From Algibacter sp. L3A6 (GTDB lineage Bacteria; Bacteroidota; Bacteroidia; Flavobacteriales; Flavobacteriaceae), in assembly GCF_009796825.1 (NCBI RefSeq), contig NZ_CP047030.1, positions 1,153,501 through 1,217,500 of the forward strand: 64,000 bases of DNA. Reading direction: 5' to 3'. The translations under genes were made by a program, and so were the position numbers. A model generated the notes under the pieces. The model worked only from the letters and a program-made list of their open reading frames with translations. It made no database searches and was not told where the DNA came from. Shown piece after piece: positions 53,380 through 61,601 of the stretch; the first letter of the stretch is position 1, and the number at the start of each line of letters is the position of its first letter.

Positions 53380-54027
53380 GTGATTAGAGCTATTCCATCA
53401 AACGAACTATTTACCATACTTTTAATTATAGGTATGGCGGTTATTGCTATAGCAAAACTTACTGCGCGTAAACGTTTTACGGACTTCACTTTTGTGGTAA
53501 TAAACTCTAAGTATCTTAATATTTATGCTCGAGATCAGAAGTTTTTCGACAAGTTTGATGCTCTACTATTTGGAAACTTAATTCTATCGGCATCTGTGTT
53601 TAGTTACATTGTTTATAAACACACCTATAACATTACCGATGTCTCTATTAATTTAATGTTTAAAATAGCCGTTGGCATATCGGTTTTTATATTAATAAAG
53701 GTACTTTTAGAACGCCTTTTAGGTAGTATTTTTTCTATAGATGGACTTGTAGACCAGTATGTATTTCAAAAAATTAGTTACAAAAACTTTTTAGGTGTTA
53801 TTTTACTACCCATAAATGGCCTTTTACTTTTCACATTATCCCCAACAACACAAGTAATATACGGCTTTATTGGGCTACTTGTTTTAGTTAATTTAATCGG
53901 GCTAATAACCTCATTTAAAAGACATCAAAATTTAATAAAAAACAACTTGTTTTATTTTATTTTGTATCTTTGCGCACTTGAAATCGCACCTTATCTATTT
54001 TTATATAAGGTTTTGGCTTCAAAATAA
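53380..54027 (+). CDS. DUF4271 membrane protein
   Basis: 215 residues with five to six membrane helices, starting at GTG 53380. The family-like blocks are FDALLFGNLILSASVFSYIV, DQYVFQKISYKNFLGVILLP and FYFILYLCALEIAPYLFLYK. The function is unknown. It lies 23 nt before the uroporphyrinogen-III synthase gene, an arrangement common in flavobacteria. Confidence 0.82.
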   Translation: MIRAIPSNELFTILLIIGMAVIAIAKLTARKRFTDFTFVVINSKYLNIYARDQKFFDKFDALLFGNLILSASVFSYIVYKHTYNITDVSINLMFKIAVGISVFILIKVLLERLLGSIFSIDGLVDQYVFQKISYKNFLGVILLPINGLLLFTLSPTTQVIYGFIGLLVLVNLIGLITSFKRHQNLIKNNLFYFILYLCALEIAPYLFLYKVLASK

Positions 54028-54050
54028 CAGAATAAAAACTGATTGCGCTT

Positions 54051-54800
54051 ATGAAAGTGAAAACCATTTTAGTATCTCAACCAGAACCTAAAATAGAAAA
54101 CTCACCTTACTTCGATTTAGAAGAAAAACAAAAGGTGAAAATAGATTTCCGTCCTTTTATTCATGTTGAAGGGGTTTCTGCCAAGGAGATTAGACATCAA
54201 AAAATAGATTTAGGCCAGTACACTGCAATTATATTAACAAGTAGAAATGCAGTAGATCACTTTTTTAGAGTGGCCGACGAAATGCGTTTTAAAGTTCCTG
54301 ATAGTCTTAAATATTTCTGCCAATCGGAAGCTGTTGCTTATTATTTACAAAAATATGTGGTTTATAGAAAACGTAAAATCTATGTTGGAAAACGTACGTT
54401 TGCAGAACTTTCACCACTTATTAAAAAATATAAAGACGAAAAATTCTTGTTACCAACTACCGATAAAGTTAAACCGGAAGTACCAGATACTTTAGATGCT
54501 TTAGGTGTACAATGGAAACAAGCTACGTTTTACAAAACTGTGGTTAGTGATTTAACAGATTTAGCTGATGTACTTTACGATATACTTGTGTTTTTCAGTC
54601 CGTCGGGAATAGAGTCTTTATTTCAAAACTTTCCAGATTTTAAACAAAACGATACCCGTATCGCTGTATTTGGAAACACTACAATTAAAGCAGTAGAAGA
54701 AAAAGGTTTACGTGTAGATATTGCTGCGCCAACACCAGAAACACCTTCTATGACTATGGCTTTACAGAAATACATTGATAAAGTAAATAAAGGAAAATAA
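54051..54800 (+). CDS. hemD: Uroporphyrinogen-III synthase
   Basis: 249 residues, bilobed HemD fold: TILVSQPEPK at the start, AIILTSRNAVDHFF in lobe 1, then FYKTVVSDLTDLADVLYDIL and LVFFSPSGIESLFQNF and AVFGNTTIKAVEEKGLRVDI in lobe 2. Converts hydroxymethylbilane to uroporphyrinogen III in heme biosynthesis. A TATCTTTG element lies within the end of the preceding gene (53965-53972) and could be an internal promoter. It is followed by a strong terminator. Confidence 0.9.
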   Translation: MKVKTILVSQPEPKIENSPYFDLEEKQKVKIDFRPFIHVEGVSAKEIRHQKIDLGQYTAIILTSRNAVDHFFRVADEMRFKVPDSLKYFCQSEAVAYYLQKYVVYRKRKIYVGKRTFAELSPLIKKYKDEKFLLPTTDKVKPEVPDTLDALGVQWKQATFYKTVVSDLTDLADVLYDILVFFSPSGIESLFQNFPDFKQNDTRIAVFGNTTIKAVEEKGLRVDIAAPTPETPSMTMALQKYIDKVNKGK

Positions 54801-54823
54801 AAACACCTTTTTTAGATGATAAC

Positions 54824-54857
54824 AAAAACGCCCGATTTAATTAAATCGGGCGTTTTT
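54824..54857. terminator. Terminator between hemD and the convergent protease gene
   Basis: A perfect uninterrupted 34-bp palindrome: AAAAACGCCCGATTTAA followed directly by its complement. It can serve both strands. Confidence 0.88.
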
Positions 54858-54884
54858 AGTTTTATATAGTAATCTAAATAGTAG

Positions 54885-56489
54885 TTATTCCTTAACAGCT
54901 AAACCTTCATCACTTAGTTTAATTACCTCTTCGATCATGGTATCACTCTTGTTAAAGATTTCATCAAATGCACCATCCCCAAATAGTTGATCTCCCAAAG
55001 TAGCCTTTATAAATTGTTTTATTTCTTGTTGATAGGCCACAAAAGTAATCGCGGTATCTGTTCTTAAGTTTAAATAATCTTGAAAGGCAAAAACCATATC
55101 GTCACTCACTTCAAAAGCATCTATAAAATCCCGACGCGAAATCTCATCATATTTATGACGGTCTTTTTCAAGCTCCTCAAACACAAAATAACCCATAAAA
55201 CCACGACGCTGCAAAAACGTTAGTGTTTCATTCTGCATACTTGTATCTATAGGCACAAAAACATCAGGAATAATACCACCACCGCCGTAAACTACTTTTC
55301 CGCCAGGTGTTATAAACTTTAGTGAGTCGGCTACTTGTATTTTTTCAGAATCTAAAAGTTCTCCACTTTCAAGACGCTCAAAATAATCATCGTAATAATC
55401 TTTATTTCCATTTTTATAAGGTCTTTGTATAGAACGTCCCGTTGGTGTGTAATAACGAGATACGGTTAAGCGCACAGCACTACCATCACCCAATTCCATT
55501 TCACGTTGCACTAAACCTTTACCGTAAGATCGTCTCCCTACAATGGTTCCTTTATCGTTATCCTGAATAGCGCCCGCTACAATTTCACTAGCCGAAGCAG
55601 AGTTCTCATCAATTAACACATAAATTTTACCATCTTCAAAATCACCTTCATCTGTGGCAAAGCTTTTATTTATTTGGCCACGTCTATTTTTAGTGAATAA
55701 AATAAGTTTATCTTCTTCTAAAAACTCGTCTACAATTTTATTTGCAGTATCTAGAAAACCACCAGGATTATCGCGTAAATCCAAAGCAATTTCAGTGGCT
55801 CCGGCTTCAATTAATTTATCTAAACCTGTTTTAAACTCATCGTAAGTGGTTTCCGCGAAGCGATTCACCTTAATATAACCTAGCTTTTTCGTTAGCATAT
55901 AAGCCGCATCTACACTTTTTATTGGAATAAGATCGCGCTTTACAGTAATATCCAAAAGTTCCGGTTCACCTTTTCTAAAAACCTTAAGTTTTACATCGGT
56001 ATCAATACGGCCTTTTAGTTTTTTAACCATATCGTTTTCACGAAGTTTACTTCCGTAAAGTGTATCGCCATCGGCCATCACAATTCTGTCTCCACCTTTG
56101 ATACCGGCTTTTTCACTTGGCCCGCCTTCAATAGAACGAATAACAGCAATAGAATCTTTATACGGATAAAAACTAACACCAATACCCACAAAATCCCCTT
56201 TCATGTTCTCGGCAACACCTTCCATTTCTTCCTTAGGAATATACACCGAATGCGGATCTAAATTTTCTAAAATTCCGTTTACGGTAACATCAACAATACT
56301 ATCCGTATTTATATCATCTACGTAATCGTAATCGATATAATCAATAAGCCTGTTAAGCTTTTCCTTTTTACTGTTTTTCGTAAAAACCCGGTCCGACGAC
56401 CCCGAAAAGCTCAACTTCCCTCCAATAAAAATACCCGCAGCAATAGCTACGCCTAAAATTAATGGTAAATATTTTTTTTGATAGGTCAT
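54885..56489 (-). CDS. Carboxyl-terminal processing protease (S41)
   Basis: 534 residues. N-terminal membrane anchor (7-24), PDZ domain (about 95-180, GIGVSFYPY, EKAGIKGGDRIVMADGD) and S41 core with the catalytic Ser in ENSASASE (295-302) and Lys324 in SYGKGLVQ. A C-terminal extension (about 370-534) is longer than in CtpA. It cleaves C-termini of periplasmic proteins. It overlaps the dCMP deaminase by 4 bp. Confidence 0.94.
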   Translation of the reverse strand: MTYQKKYLPLILGVAIAAGIFIGGKLSFSGSSDRVFTKNSKKEKLNRLIDYIDYDYVDDINTDSIVDVTVNGILENLDPHSVYIPKEEMEGVAENMKGDFVGIGVSFYPYKDSIAVIRSIEGGPSEKAGIKGGDRIVMADGDTLYGSKLRENDMVKKLKGRIDTDVKLKVFRKGEPELLDITVKRDLIPIKSVDAAYMLTKKLGYIKVNRFAETTYDEFKTGLDKLIEAGATEIALDLRDNPGGFLDTANKIVDEFLEEDKLILFTKNRRGQINKSFATDEGDFEDGKIYVLIDENSASASEIVAGAIQDNDKGTIVGRRSYGKGLVQREMELGDGSAVRLTVSRYYTPTGRSIQRPYKNGNKDYYDDYFERLESGELLDSEKIQVADSLKFITPGGKVVYGGGGIIPDVFVPIDTSMQNETLTFLQRRGFMGYFVFEELEKDRHKYDEISRRDFIDAFEVSDDMVFAFQDYLNLRTDTAITFVAYQQEIKQFIKATLGDQLFGDGAFDEIFNKSDTMIEEVIKLSDEGLAVKE

Positions 56490-56923
56490 TCTGCTGTTAA
56501 ATCAACTATTTGTTCGAGTTCAATTCCTGCTTTTTCAAGAAACCTTAAACCCGAATCATCTTTATAAGAATCGTGATAAACCACCTTTACAACACCTGCT
56601 TGGTGTATTAATTTACTACACTCCTTACACGGCGACATGGTGATATAAAGTGTTGCGCCTTTGCACGATTGCGTAGAAGCTGCAACCTTTAAAATAGCAT
56701 TGGCCTCGGCATGCAAAACATACCATTTTGTGTATCCTTCATCATCTTCACAAAAATTCTCAAAACCAGACGGTGTTCCATTGTAACCATCCGAAATAAT
56801 CATACGGTCCTTTACAATTATCGCCCCAACTTGTCGGCGTTTACAATACGATAATTTACCCCATTCTTTCGCAATGCGCAAATAGGCCTTATCATATTTT
56901 TGTTGTTTATTTTTTGGCATCAA
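56486..56923 (-). CDS. Deoxycytidylate deaminase (ComEB-like)
   Basis: 145 residues with the zinc-dependent cytidine-deaminase motif: HAEANAILK (His71, Glu73) and PCKECSKLI (Cys99, Cys102). Converts dCMP to dUMP for thymidylate synthesis. Overlap with the protease is by 4 bp, so they share a transcript. Confidence 0.93.
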   Translation of the reverse strand: MMPKNKQQKYDKAYLRIAKEWGKLSYCKRRQVGAIIVKDRMIISDGYNGTPSGFENFCEDDEGYTKWYVLHAEANAILKVAASTQSCKGATLYITMSPCKECSKLIHQAGVVKVVYHDSYKDDSGLRFLEKAGIELEQIVDLTAE

Positions 56924-56992
56924 TTCGTTTTAATTATGGCGTTACCCTCGTTTTAAATCTCAGGTATTAACCCAAATACATTAGGCTTATTC

Positions 56993-57086
56993 GGGTCGGG
57001 CTTTCCGCTATATCTTTTTCTATTCATTCTCCTGCTTAGGCAGTCGAATTCATAAAAAAAGGATGCCGCATCAATCCCTAACGCAA
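56993..57086 (-). repeat. Dispersed hairpin repeat, copy C
   Basis: On the minus strand it begins TTGCGTTAGGGATTGATGCG then GCATCC, has a hairpin with T-rich left arm CTTTTTTTATGAATTC and right arm GAATGAATAGAAAAAG (about 13 of 16 pairs), then AAAAGATATAGCGG and ends GGAAAGCCCGACCC. The ends match copy A almost exactly while the stem does not. It lies in the 241-nt gap between the dCMP deaminase and HupE-like genes. Confidence 0.75.
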
Positions 57087-57164
57087 AACTGTCTGTTCGA
57101 TTAAACGAATATAGTTCGATTGTATTTTAATTACAACCTCCGTAAGTTAAAGTTTTATCAAAAA

Positions 57165-57755
57165 TTAAGATAAAAAGTCGCTGTTTAGTATCATAGGAAT
57201 CACTAAACCAACCACAATAGACGAAATAACCATAACCCAGTCGCGCTTAGAAAATCTAAAAATAGTTTGCACCAAATACCCCAAGAACAACACAATAAAA
57301 ACAATAATTATTTGTGCTAATTCTATACCTAAGGCAAATTCTAAAAGCAATAAAATTTTATTATCGTTGCTCCCTAAAAGCATTTTAAATTCTCGTGCAA
57401 AACCTAAACCATGTATTAAACCAAAGAAAAGTGTGGTTAAAAACAAAATGCCAACTTTTTCCTTTTGCGCACCTTTACCCGCTGTAAACACATTAAAAAG
57501 TGCCGCAACCATAATGGTAACAGGTATTAAAAACTCAACAATAGCACCATTTACAGTAATCACGCCATAAGCTGCCATAACCAAGGATAAAGTATGCCCA
57601 AGAGTAAACATAGTTACTAATAAAAGTACACGTTTCCAGTCTCTAAACAGGTACGGAACCGTTAGAACAATTAAAAATAAAACATGATCATAGGCATTTA
57701 TATCAAGCACGTGATTAACACCATACTCCACGTTAAACCAAAAATTTTCTAACAT
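57165..57755 (-). CDS. HupE/UreJ-family membrane protein
   Basis: 196 residues with six membrane helices. Intramembrane histidines are conserved as in HupE/UreJ nickel-type proteins: YGVNHVLDINAYDHVLFL, TLGHTLSL and GLIHGLGFA. The substrate may be nickel or another metal; no hydrogenase or urease gene is nearby, so the role is open. Confidence 0.82.
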   Translation of the reverse strand: MLENFWFNVEYGVNHVLDINAYDHVLFLIVLTVPYLFRDWKRVLLLVTMFTLGHTLSLVMAAYGVITVNGAIVEFLIPVTIMVAALFNVFTAGKGAQKEKVGILFLTTLFFGLIHGLGFAREFKMLLGSNDNKILLLLEFALGIELAQIIIVFIVLFLGYLVQTIFRFSKRDWVMVISSIVVGLVIPMILNSDFLS

Positions 57756-57826
57756 ATTAATTACAATTTAGGGATTTCACCAAGTTTAAGAAACGCTTTA
57801 TTCTTTAAACACATTTGGCATTGCAT

Positions 57827-57834
57827 CAAAGATA
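57827..57834 (-). promoter_or_regulatory. -7 element of the HupE-like gene
   Basis: TATCTTTG on the minus strand, 71 nt upstream of the start codon; -33 not clear. Confidence 0.4.
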
Positions 57835-57968
57835 CAATTAATTACAATTATTTTAAAAACACTTTATTTTTTTACAAATCAAGTGTTTATAGCTATTACC
57901 AAACTTAAATACAACAAAATATAGCGCCATTTCGTTCTACTTACTACCAAACACATTGCGGATTAGTA

Positions 57969-57976
57969 TATATTTG
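57969..57976 (+). promoter_or_regulatory. -7 element of the 58003 lipoprotein gene
   Basis: TATATTTG, 26 nt upstream of the start codon; -33 not clear. Confidence 0.45.
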
Positions 57977-58002
57977 TAACCTATCTTTTTAATTGAATTA
58001 TA

Positions 58003-58521
58003 ATGACGTTTAAAATTTTAATTACTCTAAGTATTTTGCTTTCATTTTCGGCGTGTAAAAAAACACAAGACACTGAGGTTGAAATCGAAATTGAAGAAAC
58101 CACCTCTCAAAACCTTTCAGAAAAAAACATAGCACAACTTAAGTATGTGGAGTACGCCTTAGATGTTAAAACAGAAAAAGCTATTGAAGATTGGGCAGAA
58201 TATTTTCAATTAGAAACCCACATCAACAATGTAAAAAAAGGAGATTTAGGTTTTTTCTATGATAACGATAAAAACATAAAAACACTTTTACGCGATTTAA
58301 AAAAAGATATTCCAGAAGCCGTAAATAGTGATGCTACATTAGCAAGAATTTCCGCCTTAGAAACACATCTTTACAAACTAAAAAGCTTAGCTAACTTAGA
58401 ATCTACAAGCAAAGACGAACTGCTTTTAACTATAAAAGATTTCTTAATATCGTTCTCTAACTTCAACTTTCAAATGAATCAAAAAATTGAAGCCGACGGT
58501 ATTAACATAGCTAAACCATAG
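58003..58521 (+). CDS. Hypothetical lipoprotein
   Basis: 172 residues with lipobox LSFSAC (Cys18) and an acidic stretch (TEVEIEIEETTSQ). The rest is helical (KYVEYALDVKTEKAIEDWAE, LARISALETHLYKLKSLANL). No recognised family. It is separate from the M13 peptidase gene by 120 nt and probably has its own promoter. Confidence 0.7.
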   Translation: MTFKILITLSILLSFSACKKTQDTEVEIEIEETTSQNLSEKNIAQLKYVEYALDVKTEKAIEDWAEYFQLETHINNVKKGDLGFFYDNDKNIKTLLRDLKKDIPEAVNSDATLARISALETHLYKLKSLANLESTSKDELLLTIKDFLISFSNFNFQMNQKIEADGINIAKP

Positions 58522-58641
58522 AACCTCCTTTTTAATCTCATTTTCATTTTTAGACAAATACGCTTCTATAAAGTAGAATTTATATGTATTTTAGCGCATA
58601 AGATTACATCTTAACACTAAAACTCACTATAAACCTAAAAA

Positions 58642-60738
58642 TTGAAAATGAAACCTAATTACCTATCCCTATTAAGTGGGCTTGCTTTTCTTTCTGTTGT
58701 CGCTTGTAAAACCGACAAAAAAAAAGAAATTATAGCTCAAGTTGAAACTGCACCAGGAATTAACCTAGAATTCATGGATACTACAACCAAACCCAACGAC
58801 GATTTCTTTAGATACGTTAACGGAAAATGGTTAGACAACAACGAAATCCCATCAGACAGAACACGCTGGGGAAGTTTTGACGAGCTTAGACAAAAAACAG
58901 ACGATGATGCACTTACTATTTTAAAAACAGCATTATCGACAGATAAAGATTTAAAGAAAACGGAAATTATTGCTGGTTCGGATCAAGATAAAGCGGTAAA
59001 ATTATACCAAACCATAATGGATACTATTGCTAGAGATAAGCAAGGTATAGAACCATTAAAACCTTACTTAGCAAAAATTGATGCTATAGAAAACATCCAA
59101 GACTTACAAGATTACATTATAGAAATGGAATCTAAAAGTGGTTCTGGTTTTGTTGGTTTTTATGTGGGCGCTCACCCTAAAGACAGCAACAAAAATGTTG
59201 GTTACATAGGTGGTGGTAGCTTAGGCTTACCAGATCGTGATTATTATATTAACGACGATGAAAACTCTAAAGAAATTAGAGCTAAATATTTAGCACACAT
59301 TTCTAAAATGTTACAACATTTAGGAGAAACGGAAGAAAAATCAAGCTCTGAAGCTTTACAAATTTTAGATTTCGAAACACGTTTAGCACAATCAAAAATG
59401 GATAAAGTAGAGCGTCGTGATGCACGTAAACGCTTTAACCCAAGATCTATTGCCGATTTACAAAACATGGTACCAGCAATAAACTGGGATGCTTACTTTA
59501 AAGGTATTGGCGTAAAATCTATCGATACTGTAATTGTTGGTGAAGTTAAGTATTTTGATGCCTTACAGGGTATTTTAAAAGAAAACAACGTAGCAGACTG
59601 GAAAGCTTATTTACGCTGGAACAGCTTTAATGATGCTGCCGGATTATTAAGCACAGATTTAGCTAAAGCTAATTGGGAATTCTACAGTAAAGAACTTCGT
59701 GGTGCTAAGGCTCAAAAACCTTTAAACGAACGTGCTTTAGGTACTGTAAATAATACTGTTGGTGAAGCGCTAGGTAAATTATATGTAGAGAACTACTTTC
59801 CACCAGAAGCTAAAGCAAAGGCAGAACGTATGATAAAAAACGTAATTCTTGCTTTTCAAAACAGAATTTCGAATGTATCATGGATGACGGAAGAAACAAA
59901 GGAAAAAGCCATTGAAAAACTTTTAGCTCTAAAAGTAAAAATTGCTTATCCTGATCAATGGACAGATTACGCAGAATTACAAATTGAAGGTCCAGAAGAA
60001 AACGGATCGTACTTACAAAACATACTTAACGTTAGAGCTTGGAATCATAAAAAAACCATTGCAGACTTATCTAAACCAGTAGATAAAAGCGAATGGGGTA
60101 TGGCACCGCAAGTCGTGAATGCTTACTTTAACCCACCTTACAACGAAATTGTTTTTCCTGCTGCTATTTTACAACCACCATTTTACAATTTCACTGCAGA
60201 TGATGCTGTAAACTACGGAGGTATTGGAGCTGTAATTGGTCATGAAATTTCACACTGTTTTGATGATTCTGGATCTCGTTACGATAAAAACGGAAACTTA
60301 AACAACTGGTGGACCGATGAAGATTTAAAACAATTTGAAGCTTTAGGAAAAAATTTAGCCGATCAATATAGTGCTATTGAAGTTTTACCTGATGTACATA
60401 TTAACGGTGCTTTTACACTTGGTGAAAACATTGGTGATTTAGGTGGTGTAAATGCTGCTTATGATGCTTTACAAATGGATTTGGAAGCTAACGGAAGACC
60501 AGAGCCTATTGATGGTTTTACACCAGAACAACGCTTTTTTATGAGTTGGGCAACCGTTTGGAGAAGCAAGATGAGAGACGATGCTTTAAAGACAAGAATA
60601 AAAACAGATCCACATTCTCCTGGAATGAACAGAGCTGTACAACCTTTACTTAACATCGATGCATTTTATAGCGCTTTCGATATTAAAGCTGGAGACAACA
60701 TGTATATTCAACCAGAAAATCGTGTAAAAATCTGGTAA
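58642..60738 (+). CDS. pepO: M13-family metallopeptidase (neprilysin-like, PepO)
   Basis: 698 residues with lipobox SVVACK (Cys22), so it is probably a periplasmic or surface lipoprotein. The zinc site is HEISH (534-538, GAVIGHEISHCFDD) with third ligand Glu595 in ENIGDLGG. NAYFNPPYNEIVFPAAILQP and the terminal RVKIW are typical of M13. It degrades small peptides. A terminator follows. Confidence 0.95.
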   Translation: MKMKPNYLSLLSGLAFLSVVACKTDKKKEIIAQVETAPGINLEFMDTTTKPNDDFFRYVNGKWLDNNEIPSDRTRWGSFDELRQKTDDDALTILKTALSTDKDLKKTEIIAGSDQDKAVKLYQTIMDTIARDKQGIEPLKPYLAKIDAIENIQDLQDYIIEMESKSGSGFVGFYVGAHPKDSNKNVGYIGGGSLGLPDRDYYINDDENSKEIRAKYLAHISKMLQHLGETEEKSSSEALQILDFETRLAQSKMDKVERRDARKRFNPRSIADLQNMVPAINWDAYFKGIGVKSIDTVIVGEVKYFDALQGILKENNVADWKAYLRWNSFNDAAGLLSTDLAKANWEFYSKELRGAKAQKPLNERALGTVNNTVGEALGKLYVENYFPPEAKAKAERMIKNVILAFQNRISNVSWMTEETKEKAIEKLLALKVKIAYPDQWTDYAELQIEGPEENGSYLQNILNVRAWNHKKTIADLSKPVDKSEWGMAPQVVNAYFNPPYNEIVFPAAILQPPFYNFTADDAVNYGGIGAVIGHEISHCFDDSGSRYDKNGNLNNWWTDEDLKQFEALGKNLADQYSAIEVLPDVHINGAFTLGENIGDLGGVNAAYDALQMDLEANGRPEPIDGFTPEQRFFMSWATVWRSKMRDDALKTRIKTDPHSPGMNRAVQPLLNIDAFYSAFDIKAGDNMYIQPENRVKIW

Positions 60739-60760
60739 TAACATATAATTAATAAAAACA

Positions 60761-60796
60761 AAAAAGGCGTTTTCTATATTTAGAAAACGCCTTTTT
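60761..60796. terminator. Terminator between M13 and TPR-like genes
   Basis: 16-bp arms AAAAAGGCGTTTTCTA (60761-60776) and complement (60781-60796), TATT loop, between convergent genes. Confidence 0.9.
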
Positions 60797-60812
60797 TAAT
60801 ACTATACTATTC

Positions 60813-61526
60813 TTATTTCTTCTCCTGAGCAGCCTGAGCTTGCATCACTTGCTTTTGTCTTAACAACTCTGTTTTAGTAAGCTGTACTAAATTAAAGTTA
60901 GGCGCTTCTTTTAAAATACTATCTAAAATATCTACAGCTGCATCTATATTTGCTTTTTTATCTTTATTGTAAGTTGCTAAAGCATTTAAATACATAAAGG
61001 CCGATTTCAAGGGTACCTCATAAGGCGATTGTGTTTCGTAAAAAGCCTTTTTCATATCTGCTTCCGAATTGGCAATACCATAATCAATATGCTTTTGAGC
61101 CTCTGCTTGCATATTAGTTTGCATATTTAATTCTGCCAACTCATAAGCTACTAACGGGTTTTGTTCTCTTTTAAACATTTCGTTAAAATGCTCTATAGCC
61201 AATTTTGGTCGCTTTACTGCTTTTAAAGATACAGCTTTTACCTCAACTGCAATATCAGAATCGGTAGACATCTTTACCACACCTATTGTATTTAAAGCCT
61301 GCACATATTTCCCTTCACTCATATAAATGTAAGCCAATGTATCTTGGCGTGCTTCCGATGGAGACAAAACATTTAAATGCGTCATGGCATTTATAATACC
61401 TTGCACATCACCTTGCAATCTCATTTGCTTATAATATCCTTCGTAATGTTTTAATAAATCTGAATTTGTTTGCGCTTGCATTTGAAAACCGCATGCTACA
61501 ATAGCAAGTAATAAAATCTTTTTCAT
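60813..61526 (-). CDS. Secreted TPR-like repeat protein
   Basis: 237 residues with signal peptide (to about 18, FQMQAQ). The helical pairs fit tetratricopeptide repeats (LAYIYMSEGKYVQALNTIGV, PLVAYELAELNMQTNMQAEA, KANIDAAVDILDSILKEAPN). It is probably a periplasmic scaffold; the partner is unknown. It follows the M28 gene on the same strand with 75 nt between. Confidence 0.75.
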   Translation of the reverse strand: MKKILLLAIVACGFQMQAQTNSDLLKHYEGYYKQMRLQGDVQGIINAMTHLNVLSPSEARQDTLAYIYMSEGKYVQALNTIGVVKMSTDSDIAVEVKAVSLKAVKRPKLAIEHFNEMFKREQNPLVAYELAELNMQTNMQAEAQKHIDYGIANSEADMKKAFYETQSPYEVPLKSAFMYLNALATYNKDKKANIDAAVDILDSILKEAPNFNLVQLTKTELLRQKQVMQAQAAQEKK

Positions 61527-61601
61527 CTATCTATATTAATTTAAAACGCTAAAACTATAAAAATTTAACATTTAAACTGTTAAAAGATTACCAATATTTT
61601 A

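Noticed and set aside
54824..54857. 34-bp palindrome as a protein-binding site
   Set aside because: It lies between two convergent stop codons with A and T tracts, so a terminator is the simpler reading.
35805..57086. Dispersed repeats as integron attC sites
   Set aside because: GTTAGGG resembles half of the GTTRRRY core, but the last base does not fit and no RYYYAAC partner is found; no integrase or cassette array is present.
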